NCBI GenBank assembly: GCA_900551115.1
Contig: URUY01000020.1
Coordinates: 1 to 64,000 of the forward strand
Direction: 5' to 3'
Origin: an uncultured Lachnospiraceae bacterium
GTDB lineage: Bacteria > Bacillota > Clostridia > Lachnospirales > Lachnospiraceae
DNA length: 64,000 nt
The notes below the pieces were generated by a model that did no database searches, was not told where the DNA came from, and worked only from the letters and a program-made list of their open reading frames with translations. Positions 24,744 through 32,964 of this stretch are shown here, piece after piece (position 1 is the first letter of the stretch; the number at the start of each line of letters is the position of its first letter). The position numbers were made by a program, and so were the translations under genes.

Positions 24744-25205
24744 ATGAGTTTTGCAATTCAAAACGGTTTTCCTGACAGTTATTCATCCCCGTCAGCTGCC
24801 CGGCAAAAGGAAAACAGCACATTTTCGGTAAATGGAAGACCGGCTGCCGGTGAAGAATGTCAGACCTGTAAAAACCGGAAATATCAGGACGGCTCGGACG
24901 AAATGGTTTCCTTTAAATCTGCCGCTCATATTCCTGCCGAGGCCTCAGCCAGCGTAGTGCGCTCCCATGAGCAGGAGCATGTATCCAATGCCTACGCAAA
25001 AGCAGCCACTGACAACGGCAGGGTCTTAAGCGCTTCCGTTTCTCTTAGACGCTCCCTGTGTCCTGAGTGTGGACGCTCCTATGTATCCGGCGGCACCACC
25101 CGCACGCAGATAAAATATTATAACGAAGAAAATCCCTATCAGCAGGATTTAAAATCCGCTGACAGGGCTAAATATAGCGGTATGAACGTAAATTATACCG
25201 CATAA
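24744..25205 (+). CDS. Small HExxH protein with two CxxC pairs (putative metalloprotein)
   Basis: A 153-aa soluble protein. It has CQTCKNRKYQDGSDEMVSFKSAAHI (C39 and C42), then HEQEH (H75, E76, H79) in VVRSHEQEHVSNAY, then CPECG (C106, C109). HExxH is the zinc-protease signature, but a third ligand is not obvious. The C-x2-C-NRKYQDGSD block belongs to a conserved Firmicutes family without assigned role. A resemblance to the 'putative metalloprotease CJM1_0395' family is possible. It is 28 bp downstream of the DUF4190-like gene. Confidence 0.7.
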   Translation: MSFAIQNGFPDSYSSPSAARQKENSTFSVNGRPAAGEECQTCKNRKYQDGSDEMVSFKSAAHIPAEASASVVRSHEQEHVSNAYAKAATDNGRVLSASVSLRRSLCPECGRSYVSGGTTRTQIKYYNEENPYQQDLKSADRAKYSGMNVNYTA

Positions 25206-25230
25206 AAAACATTTTGTTTGGAGAATCAAT

Positions 25231-25950
25231 ATGAAAACTTATTTATCCAGCGCACAATTAAAAGATAACGCAAAAGAATACCTGACCGGACATTACGGTC
25301 TGTTTATCGGCACAAGCCTTTTTGTAGGTCTTATGTCATTTATCATTTCCCGTTTCCTTCTGATACTTACGCCATCAGCTAACAGTATTGGCGGTTTTAT
25401 CATATCCAATGCCATCAGCTTTATTGTTTCTGTCTTTATCGGTGTATTCAGTGTAGGGACGGCTCTCCTCTATTTAAAGTCGGCACATGGCGGTCCTGCA
25501 GTTTTTTCCGATATTTTTTACGGGTTTTCCCATCATATCGAAACTTCCCTTGCCATCTCCCTTGTCATGACTGCCATAAGCATTATTCCTACGCTTGCTT
25601 ATACTATTCCCTACTATATTTACACAGGCACGGGCAATGATATGTACCTGTTCCTTATGTTCCCCTGTCTTGCTGCCGCACTTATTGTGTATGTGCCATT
25701 GTCCCTGACTTTTTCACAGTGCTTTTTCCTGATGCTGGATTTTCCCGATAAAGCAGCACCTGAAATACTGCGTTTAAGTATCCGCATTATGAAGGGACGC
25801 CGCGCGCGGCTTTTCTACATTGAAGTCAGCTTTCTGCCTCTGCTGCTGCTTGCTTCCTTATCCGGTATCGGTCTTCTCTGGGTGCTTCCCTACATGCAGA
25901 TGACTATGGCAGCCTTCTATTTTGACATAATGAAACCGGAGCAGAACTAA
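25231..25950 (+). CDS. DUF975 membrane protein
   Basis: A 239-aa protein with an N-terminal LKDNAKEYLTGHYGLFIGTSL block and about five to six transmembrane helices, followed by DKAAPEILRLSIRIMKGRRARLF before the last helices. This is the DUF975 layout. Its role is unknown. It is the third gene of a plus-strand group and overlaps the convergent prfB gene by 4 bp at the stop codons. Confidence 0.85.
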   Translation: MKTYLSSAQLKDNAKEYLTGHYGLFIGTSLFVGLMSFIISRFLLILTPSANSIGGFIISNAISFIVSVFIGVFSVGTALLYLKSAHGGPAVFSDIFYGFSHHIETSLAISLVMTAISIIPTLAYTIPYYIYTGTGNDMYLFLMFPCLAAALIVYVPLSLTFSQCFFLMLDFPDKAAPEILRLSIRIMKGRRARLFYIEVSFLPLLLLASLSGIGLLWVLPYMQMTMAAFYFDIMKPEQN

Positions 25951-25963
25951 TCTTCTGCTCCGG
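25936..25963. terminator. Shared hairpin across two convergent stop codons
   Basis: CCGGAGCAGAA, 6-nt loop, TTCTGCTCCGG: an 11-bp perfect stem containing the last codons of both DUF975 and prfB genes. There are no strong U-runs, so termination on either strand is plausible but not certain. Confidence 0.6.
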
Positions 25964-27081
25964 CTATAGGATTCGCCCCTGTGCTTATCCATTTTAAATA
26001 ACCATTCATAAAATTATCTAACGCACCGTCAAGTACCGCATCTGCATTGCCGCTTTCTACACCGGTTCTGTGATCCTTTACCATCGTGTAAGGCTGCAGC
26101 ACATAGGATCTGATTTGATTTCCCCATCCGATTTCCTTTACCTCACCCCGAATATCCGACAGCTTTTCCGCATTAGCTTCCTGCTTTAATAAAAACAGCT
26201 TCGCCTTCAGCATCTGCATGGCCTTGTCTTTATTCTGGAACTGACTCCGCTCATTTTGACACTGTACTACGGTACCTGTGGGAATGTGGGTAATACGGAT
26301 AGCGGAAGAGGTCTTATTGATATGCTGTCCGCCGGCGCCGCTGCTCCTGTAGGTGTCTATCCGCAAATCCTCTTCATTGATTTCCACATCCAAATCCTCT
26401 TCGATATCGGGCATGACATCCAAGGATACAAAGGAGGTCTGACGCTTTCCCTGCGCATTGAAGGGAGAAATACGGACCAGTCTGTGAACGCCCTTTTCGG
26501 ATTTTAAATACCCAAAGGCATTTACGCCATTCACCTGAAAGGTTACGGACTTTATGCCAGCTTCATCACCGTCCAGATAGTCCAATACTTCAATTGCAAA
26601 GCCTTTTCTCTCTGCCCAGCGGGTATACATGCGGTAAAGCATACCGCACCAGTCGCAGCTTTCCGTACCGCCTGCACCTGCATTGAGCTTTAGGATAGCG
26701 TTGTTTTTATCGTATTCACCGGACAAAAGAGTGCCTATCCGCATTTCATCAAAGGTGCTTATAAAGGAATCCAGCTCTTCTTCGATTTCCGGTATCAGGG
26801 ATTCATCATTTTCCTCATATCCCATTTCTATCAGTGTGAAAATGTCCTCGTACTGGACTTCCAAATCATGATAGGTCTGACAGGTATCCTTTAAGTTTTT
26901 TAATTCCTTCATCTGTTTGTTGGAGCGTTCCGGATTATCCCAAAAACCGGGAGCCTCCATCTCTCTCTCCAGTTCTTCGATTCGCTTTTCCTTATTAGCT
27001 AAGTCAAAGTGAATCCCTCACTTCCGCTAAAGGTGTTTCATAAGTAAGCAATTTTGCTTTCATGTTATCTAATTCAACCAA
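25947..27081 (-). CDS. prfB: Peptide chain release factor 2 (programmed +1 frameshift)
   Basis: RF2 ends translation at UGA and UAA. It is encoded in two frames: 25 codons from a TTG at 27081 (after a GAGGTGA signal) to CTT TGA, then, after +1 slippage over the U of UGA, 352 codons from GAC at 27005. The site AGGGATTCACTTTGAC has the internal Shine-Dalgarno-like AGGG and the slippery CUU UGA C of classical RF2 autoregulation. The full product is about 377 aa. GGQ is present in YRSSGAGGQHINKTSSAIRI; the specificity loop lies in IRSYVLQPYTMVKDHRTG-adjacent sequence. Confidence 0.95.
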
Positions 27082-27142
27082 TTAACGTCACCTCTTTCCT
27101 TATTTAGAATTGCTGTTTTATTGTTTTTAATAAAAACTACTC

Positions 27143-29710
27143 TCAGGCATTTCTTCCGCAGCACTGCTTATACTTCTTACCGCTGCCGCAGGGACAGGGG
27201 TCATTGGGATATACCTTGGTATTTTCACGCTTTTTAGGTGCCCTCGGACCGCTGTCATCCTTGTTGGTACCGGTCACCTTGGCAACCTGCTCACGCTCAA
27301 CCTTCTGCTCAATCTTAACGCGTAAAAGCAGTCTTACCGTATCCTTTCTAATATTTTCCGTCATTTCATCAAACATTTCATAACCGTTTAACTTGTACTC
27401 TACAAGCGGGTCCCTCTGACCGTAAGCCTGCAGACCGATACCCTGACGGAGCTGGTCCATATCGTCAATATGGTCCATCCACTTTCTGTCAATGACCTTA
27501 AGAAGAATCACTCGCTCCAGCTCTCTCATCATTTCAGGTTCAGGAAACTCTGTTTCCTTTGCCTCATAAAGCTTAACGGCCTCTTCTTTAAGCTGCTGCT
27601 TTAAGCTGTTCTTTTTTGTTGCGCTTATTCTTTCTTTTGTCAGAGGTTCCAGCGGAATAATGGGAAGCAGGAGTGTATTTAATTCGTTCAAATCCCATTC
27701 CTCCGGATCTGAATCCTCGCCGATAACCATATCTACAAAATGTTCCGTAAGATCGGTTATCATCTTGTAGATAACATCCCGCATGCTTTCGCCGTCCAAA
27801 ACACGGCGTCTTTCACCGTATATGATTTCCCTCTGTTCGCTCATGACCCGGTCATATTCCAACAGATTCTTACGGATACCGTAGTTATTGTTTTCTATCT
27901 TCTTCTGTGCCGATTCTATGGCATTGCTGAGCATTTTATGCTCGATTTCCTGTCCTTCGGGAATACCCATTGCAGTAAACATACGAATCAGACGCTCGGA
28001 ACCGAACAGTCTCATCAAATCATCTTCCAATGAAATGTAAAACTTGGATTCACCGGGGTCTCCCTGACGGCCTGCACGTCCGCGCAGCTGATTGTCAATA
28101 CGTCTGGATTCATGGCGTTCCGTACCGATAATCTTAAGTCCGCCTGCTTCTCTTGCGCCATCGTCCAGTTTAATATCCGTACCACGGCCTGCCATATTGG
28201 TAGCAATGGTCACCGCTCCGTGCATGCCGGCATCCGCAACGATTTCTGCCTCAAGCTCATGGAACTTGGCGTTCAGTACCTTATGCGCAATCCCTCTTCT
28301 CTTTAACATGCCGCTTAGTTCTTCAGATGCTTCAATGGTAATCGTACCTACCAAAACAGGCTGTCCTTTGGCATGTGCCTCTTCCACGGCTGCCGCAATA
28401 GCATGTAGCTTTTCTTTTCTGGTCTTATAAACAGCATCCTGATGGTCCATTCTGGCAACCGGTCTGTTGGTGGGAATCTCGATAACGTCCATACCGTAGA
28501 TATCACGGAACTCTCTCTCCTCAGTAAGCGCCGTACCGGTCATACCTGACTTTTTCTCAAACAGGTTGAAGAAATTTTGGAAAGTAATGCTTGCCAGCGT
28601 TTTACTCTCCCGCTTAACCTGTACATGCTCCTTGGCCTCGATAGCCTGATGCAGACCGTCAGAATAACGCCGTCCCGGCATGATACGTCCTGTGAATTCA
28701 TCTACGATAAGTACCTGGTCATCCTTTACCACGTAGTCCTTATCCCTAAACATCAGGTTATGGGCACGCAGCGCTAAAATAATATTGTGCTGTATCTCCA
28801 GATTTTCAGGATCCGCATAGTTTGCAATCTGGAAAAAACGTTCTACCTTTTCCACACCGGCTTCCGTCAGATTGACTACCTTATCCTTCTCGTTGACAAT
28901 AAAATCTCCCGTTTCTTCCTGTACCACACCCATGATCGCATCCATTTTGGACAGCTCCGCCATATCCTCACCGCGCTTTAACTGACGTGCTAAAATATCG
29001 CACATCTCATAAAGCTTCGTTGATTTGCCGCTCTGTCCCGAAATGATAAGAGGGGTCCTTGCTTCATCAATCAGCACGGAGTCCACCTCATCGATAATGG
29101 CATAGTGCAGCCCTCTTAACACAAGCTGCTTTTTATACACTACCATGTTATCTCTTAAGTAATCAAAGCCCAGTTCGTTGTTGGTGACATAAGTAATATC
29201 ACAGTTATATGCTTCCCGGCGCTCATCCGGCGTCATGCTGTTTAATACCACGCCTACCTTAAGTCCGAGAAATTCATGTACCTGTCCCATCCATTCCGCA
29301 TCACGGTGCGCCAGATAGTCGTTGACCGTAACAATATGCACGCCGCAGCCTTCCAAGGCATTTAAGTATGCCGGCAGCGTAGATACCAGTGTCTTACCTT
29401 CACCGGTACGCATCTCTGCAATACGTCCCTGATGCAGGATGATACCGCCGATAAGCTGTACCCTGTAATGCTCCATATTCAGTACACGCCTTGCAGCTTC
29501 ACGTACAACAGCATAAGCCTCCGGCAGCAAATCATCCAAAGTTTCTCCGTCCTTCAAACGTTTTTTGAATTCCTCTGTCTTGGCTTTTAACTGTTCGCCG
29601 CTTAAATCCTGCATGGCAGGGCGCAGGGCTTCGATTTTGTCTACTAACGGCTCTATCCGTTTCAGTTCCCTTGCGCTGTGCGTTCCAAATATTTTACTAA
29701 CTAAACTCAT
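27143..29710 (-). CDS. secA: Preprotein translocase ATPase SecA
   Basis: An 855-aa motor for Sec-dependent export. The nucleotide-binding domain includes MRTGEGKTLVSTLPA and VDSVLIDEARTPLIISG; the second ATPase lobe contains NMAGRGTDIKL and QLRGRAGRQGDPGES. The C-terminal zinc domain reads NDPCPCGSGKKYKQCCG. The ATG at 29710 is used; the frame stays open for 22 codons upstream, through a GC-rich hairpin in the leader, but homology begins here (MSLVSKIFGTHSARELKR). GGAG lies 11 bases before the start. It is followed by prfB on the same strand, a common Firmicutes order. Confidence 0.96.
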   Translation of the reverse strand: MSLVSKIFGTHSARELKRIEPLVDKIEALRPAMQDLSGEQLKAKTEEFKKRLKDGETLDDLLPEAYAVVREAARRVLNMEHYRVQLIGGIILHQGRIAEMRTGEGKTLVSTLPAYLNALEGCGVHIVTVNDYLAHRDAEWMGQVHEFLGLKVGVVLNSMTPDERREAYNCDITYVTNNELGFDYLRDNMVVYKKQLVLRGLHYAIIDEVDSVLIDEARTPLIISGQSGKSTKLYEMCDILARQLKRGEDMAELSKMDAIMGVVQEETGDFIVNEKDKVVNLTEAGVEKVERFFQIANYADPENLEIQHNIILALRAHNLMFRDKDYVVKDDQVLIVDEFTGRIMPGRRYSDGLHQAIEAKEHVQVKRESKTLASITFQNFFNLFEKKSGMTGTALTEEREFRDIYGMDVIEIPTNRPVARMDHQDAVYKTRKEKLHAIAAAVEEAHAKGQPVLVGTITIEASEELSGMLKRRGIAHKVLNAKFHELEAEIVADAGMHGAVTIATNMAGRGTDIKLDDGAREAGGLKIIGTERHESRRIDNQLRGRAGRQGDPGESKFYISLEDDLMRLFGSERLIRMFTAMGIPEGQEIEHKMLSNAIESAQKKIENNNYGIRKNLLEYDRVMSEQREIIYGERRRVLDGESMRDVIYKMITDLTEHFVDMVIGEDSDPEEWDLNELNTLLLPIIPLEPLTKERISATKKNSLKQQLKEEAVKLYEAKETEFPEPEMMRELERVILLKVIDRKWMDHIDDMDQLRQGIGLQAYGQRDPLVEYKLNGYEMFDEMTENIRKDTVRLLLRVKIEQKVEREQVAKVTGTNKDDSGPRAPKKRENTKVYPNDPCPCGSGKKYKQCCGRNA

Positions 29711-29730
29711 ATTTTCAAATGCTCCAATCT

Positions 29731-29746
29731 GCGCGCCTTGGCGCGC
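29731..29746 (-). promoter_or_regulatory. GC-rich hairpin in the secA leader
   Basis: GCGCGCC, 2-nt spacer, GGCGCGC: a 7-bp all-GC inverted repeat beginning six bases upstream of the secA ribosome binding site. It could affect translation initiation. No terminator features follow it. Confidence 0.5.
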
Positions 29747-29781
29747 GTACATATATCTGTAAATCCAAATACACAAAGTTA

Positions 29782-29810
29782 ATTGTATCAGATTTAAACA
29801 GTATATTCAA
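29782..29810 (-). promoter_or_regulatory. Promoter of secA
   Basis: Minus strand TTGAAT, 17 bp, TACAAT, about 75 bp before the start codon. Confidence 0.5.
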
Positions 29811-29863
29811 CCAAAAGCCACTCCAATCCGTTAAACTTTTATGAACAAAATATGAATTTCACA

Positions 29864-29907
29864 TTACTTTAATGTAAATCTATCCTTACTTTGATGCAAA
29901 TCCATCC
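29864..29907 (+). promoter_or_regulatory. Tandem 22-bp direct repeats upstream of the pectinesterase promoter
   Basis: Two 22-bp copies sharing TTACTTT-ATG-AAATC-ATCC (three differences) lie head to tail, and the start of a third (TTACC) follows. They end 16 bp before the -35 box. Two helical turns per unit and this position are typical of AraC/XylS activator half-sites. The AraC regulators encoded at 34911 and 44912 are candidate ligands (inference). Confidence 0.55.
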
Positions 29908-29923
29908 TTACCCTGCTGCCGGT

Positions 29924-29952
29924 TTGACATTGTCCCGAAAAAAAATTATAAT
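29924..29952 (+). promoter_or_regulatory. Promoter of the pectinesterase gene
   Basis: TTGACA, 17-bp spacer, TATAAT: a full sigma-A consensus about 60 bp before the start codon. Confidence 0.75.
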
Positions 29953-30013
29953 TGCAATAACCTTTTTTCATTCACTTTTGCTATAAATTTCACTGAAATG
30001 AAAGGATTTAAAA

Positions 30014-31075
30014 ATGAATATGACACCTGTTATCCCCCCTATACACCTGTATATCAACTATTCGGACAAAGAAGAGAGCTTTCCCACCATCGGGCAGGCA
30101 TTGGCTTCTCTGCCTGCCGTTTCTTCTGCCCCGCAAGCCTTCCCCGCCGTGTCAGAAGATTATATTGCACCTGTTATTTTTCATATTGCACCCGGCATTT
30201 ATAAGGAGCGGCTGGTGATAGAACGTCCCTATGTGACCTTTTTAGGGCAGGATGCCGAAACAACCGTTATCACATGGAATCTTGGCGCCTGTGAAATCAT
30301 GCCGGACGGAGAAAAACGAGGTACCTTCCGTACCGCCTCCGTTCGCATCAATACCCATGATTTTACCGCCAAGAATATTTCCTTTGTCAACAGTGCCGGA
30401 TACGGGCACACGGTAGGACAGGCACTTGCGCTCTACGCTGACGGTGACCGGCTTCTTTTTGAGGACTGCCGTATGATTTCCAGTCAGGATACGCTGTTTA
30501 CCGCTCCTCTTCCGCCTACGGCGGCAAAGCCCGGCGGTTTTACCGGCCCCGGCGAAACAAAGCCCCGCATCATGGGCAGACATTTATACCGGCGCTGCTT
30601 TTTACAGGGCGATGTGGATTTCATATTCGGAAGCGCTGTCTCCTATTTTGAAGACTGTACCATATACTCCAAAAAACCCGGTGACCGAAAGCCGCCGGAA
30701 AGCCCTGATGATGAAGTCATTTACGGCTATGTAACAGCGGCTTCCACGCCTGAGGGTACGCCTTACGGATATGTATTCAGTCATTGCAGGCTTGTAAGCG
30801 ACTGCCCGCCCCATTCTATCTACCTGGGCCGCCCCTGGCGGGAATGGGCAAAGACCGTATATCTTAACTGTGAAATGGGCGCCCACATTCACCCGCTTGG
30901 CTGGAACGACTGGAACAAACCCCATGGTCATTTTTACTATGGAGAATACCGTTCCACAGGAGAAGGAGCCTGTCCTGAAAAACGAGCTGCCTTTTCCCAC
31001 CAGCTTACCGACAAAGAAGCGGCACTTTATACCGTCAAGGATGTACTTTCCGGGCCTGATAACTGGAATCCGTAG
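30014..31075 (+). CDS. Pectin methylesterase (CE8)
   Basis: A 353-aa parallel beta-helix enzyme that removes methyl groups from galacturonate residues. Family motifs are present: SSQDTLF, GDVDFIFGSAVSYFEDC (catalytic Asp) and YLGRPWREWAKTVYLN (Arg-Trp pair). There is no signal peptide, so it probably acts on imported oligogalacturonides in the cytoplasm, which differs from secreted plant-pathogen enzymes. The start is ATG 30014 after AAAGGA. It is transcribed alone from a consensus promoter with tandem repeats upstream. Confidence 0.93.
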   Translation: MNMTPVIPPIHLYINYSDKEESFPTIGQALASLPAVSSAPQAFPAVSEDYIAPVIFHIAPGIYKERLVIERPYVTFLGQDAETTVITWNLGACEIMPDGEKRGTFRTASVRINTHDFTAKNISFVNSAGYGHTVGQALALYADGDRLLFEDCRMISSQDTLFTAPLPPTAAKPGGFTGPGETKPRIMGRHLYRRCFLQGDVDFIFGSAVSYFEDCTIYSKKPGDRKPPESPDDEVIYGYVTAASTPEGTPYGYVFSHCRLVSDCPPHSIYLGRPWREWAKTVYLNCEMGAHIHPLGWNDWNKPHGHFYYGEYRSTGEGACPEKRAAFSHQLTDKEAALYTVKDVLSGPDNWNP

Positions 31076-31135
31076 CATCCTTGCCTGCCTACGCAACCAT
31101 AAGAGAAAAAAGAATTTGAATCCCAATAAATTTTA

Positions 31136-31173
31136 AGGACAGGTGTTGACCATTTCAGTCACACGCCTGTCCT
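31136..31173. terminator. Stem-loop between convergent genes
   Basis: AGGACAGGTGT pairs with ACGCCTGTCCT (one mismatch) around an 18-nt centre. It lies between the pectinesterase and GH13 stop codons and could end both transcripts, although the U-runs are short. Confidence 0.55.
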
Positions 31174-31238
31174 AATTATATGACACTATTTATGACACAA
31201 GTGCTTTTATAAGTGTCAGCCTATGAAAACCTGCATTT

Positions 31239-32783
31239 TTACTGGATTTTTATGACCGCAAAGCTCTGCGGTCCCAATACCGCCGTCTCTTTTTCCAAAG
31301 AAGCCTCTCCAATGCTGAAAATTGCTTCCCCGATGGCATTTATTCCGGGAAGTGCTGCTTTTACTTCATTTTGGGAGGGATTTACCATAACTGCAAGACT
31401 GCCTCTGCGGTAAATTAACGGATATGCATCCTCTTTCACGTAAAGCACTTCAAAGCTGCCGTCTGCCTGTAAGTCCGCATACTGATGTCTCAGTGCGATA
31501 ATTTCTTTTACCGTATGATACAAAGAATCCTCTCGTTTTTCTTCGCTTTCCACACTCACGGTTTCACCGGGCTTTCCGGTGGGCAGGTAGGGCGTATCTC
31601 CGTCAGAGAAACCACAGTTTTTTTCTGCATTCCACTGCATAGGCGTACGTGTGCCGGTACGGGAGAAGCCGCCTTCCTTGCTTACCAGGCCTTCTGTAAA
31701 GGGCATGCCGATTTCATCACCATAATAGAGGAACGGTACGCCCGGCATTGTGAATATAGTGGAAAATGCCAGTTTTAATTCTCTCTCATCCAACCATCTT
31801 GCCATACGGGGTGTATCATGGTTACAGGTGATAAAGCTGATATAACCATCATTTTTTGTAGCCTGCAAATCCTCCAGATATTCTTTTACAAAGGAAGCTG
31901 CATTGCCTTTTCCGTTTTTGGAGAAAAAGCTCTTGTTTTCACCGTCTTCTGTCACTTCTCTAAACAGGGCATGGTAGCCGTGTCCGTTATGATCAAGGTA
32001 AAAATCCATATCAAAACCACATTTTAGGGCACGCTTCGGACAGCTCCATTCGGAAACAAGCGCTGCCTGGGGATATTCCCTGTGGATTTCTTCCGTAATA
32101 TTCTTCCACAATGCCATGGTCGCTACCTTTTCGTCATCATTCTTAACCAAAGAGTCTGCCATATCCACGCGAAAGCCGTCACAGCCAAGCTGCAGCCAGA
32201 ATTTCATAATATCCTTCAGGGCTTCTCTTGTTGCAATACAGTCAGGATGGTCCACCGGAAGCTGCCATTTATGGGTAATCTCATGGAAACCGTAATTCAG
32301 GGCCGGCTGAGAACTGAAAAAGTTCACCATATAGTTGCCGTCATGATCTGTTGTGCCGCATACAAAACGGTATCCTTCCGGTGCATCCCATACATTCTGT
32401 GTCCAGATGTACCTGTTGGTATATTCATTGTGTTCCGGCTTGCAGCTTTCCTTAAACCATGCATGCTCATCAGAGGTATGTCCCGGTACCAAATCCAGAA
32501 TAATATGCATGCCCTTTTCATGGGCTGTTTCAAACAGTCTCTTCAAATCCTCGTTTGTGCCGTATCTGGACGCACATTTTTTGTAATCCCGCACATCATA
32601 ACCGGCATCCATAAACGGGCTGTCATAGCAGGGATTCATCCAGATGGCATTGCAGCCTAAGCTCTTCACATAATCAAGCTTGTCAATAATCCCCTGCACA
32701 TCCCCGATGCCATCGCCGTTTGTATCCTTATAGGTCTGGGGATAAATCTCATAAAATACACTGTCTTTTAACCATTCTCTCAT
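31239..32783 (-). CDS. GH13 alpha-glucosidase (oligo-1,6-glucosidase-like)
   Basis: A 514-aa cytoplasmic TIM-barrel enzyme for alpha-glucan oligosaccharides. Visible GH13 regions are DLVPGHTSDEHAWF (region I), DGFRVDMADS (nucleophile Asp), ALVSEWSCP (acid Glu) and FITCNHDTPRM (transition-state Asp). NGDGIGDVQGIIDKLDYVKSLG is typical of alpha-glucosidase subfamilies. It lacks a signal peptide. It follows a neopullulanase-like GH13 gene on the same strand, so the two probably degrade maltodextrins together. The exact linkage preference cannot be read from sequence. Confidence 0.9.
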   Translation of the reverse strand: MREWLKDSVFYEIYPQTYKDTNGDGIGDVQGIIDKLDYVKSLGCNAIWMNPCYDSPFMDAGYDVRDYKKCASRYGTNEDLKRLFETAHEKGMHIILDLVPGHTSDEHAWFKESCKPEHNEYTNRYIWTQNVWDAPEGYRFVCGTTDHDGNYMVNFFSSQPALNYGFHEITHKWQLPVDHPDCIATREALKDIMKFWLQLGCDGFRVDMADSLVKNDDEKVATMALWKNITEEIHREYPQAALVSEWSCPKRALKCGFDMDFYLDHNGHGYHALFREVTEDGENKSFFSKNGKGNAASFVKEYLEDLQATKNDGYISFITCNHDTPRMARWLDERELKLAFSTIFTMPGVPFLYYGDEIGMPFTEGLVSKEGGFSRTGTRTPMQWNAEKNCGFSDGDTPYLPTGKPGETVSVESEEKREDSLYHTVKEIIALRHQYADLQADGSFEVLYVKEDAYPLIYRRGSLAVMVNPSQNEVKAALPGINAIGEAIFSIGEASLEKETAVLGPQSFAVIKIQ

Positions 32784-32873
32784 TTTCTTATCTCCTTTTT
32801 ATTTTTTATCATCCAGGCGCCGAAACGCTCTTTCGCACACAAAAGCATTTCACGGTCACCAAAAAGCTCCTCT

Positions 32874-32964
32874 TTACCTTCCGGCAAAAGCCCTGCTTAC
32901 CTTCTGACAAAAGCTATGCTTACCTTTCGGAAAAAGCCTTGCTTACCTTTCCACAAAAACTGCC
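32874..32964. repeat. Four tandem 23-bp repeats at the end of the neopullulanase gene
   Basis: Units at 32874-32896, 32897-32919, 32920-32942 and 32943-32964 share TTACCTTYCGRCAAAAGCC with a few changes each. The last unit contains the stop codon and final residues (VFVER) of the GH13 gene at 32943, so the array looks like successive duplications of a gene end into the spacer before the next GH13 gene. Confidence 0.85.

Noticed and set aside
32874..32964. 23-bp repeats considered as CRISPR or replication iterons
   Set aside because: No spacers, no replication initiator gene, and the last unit is part of a coding end.
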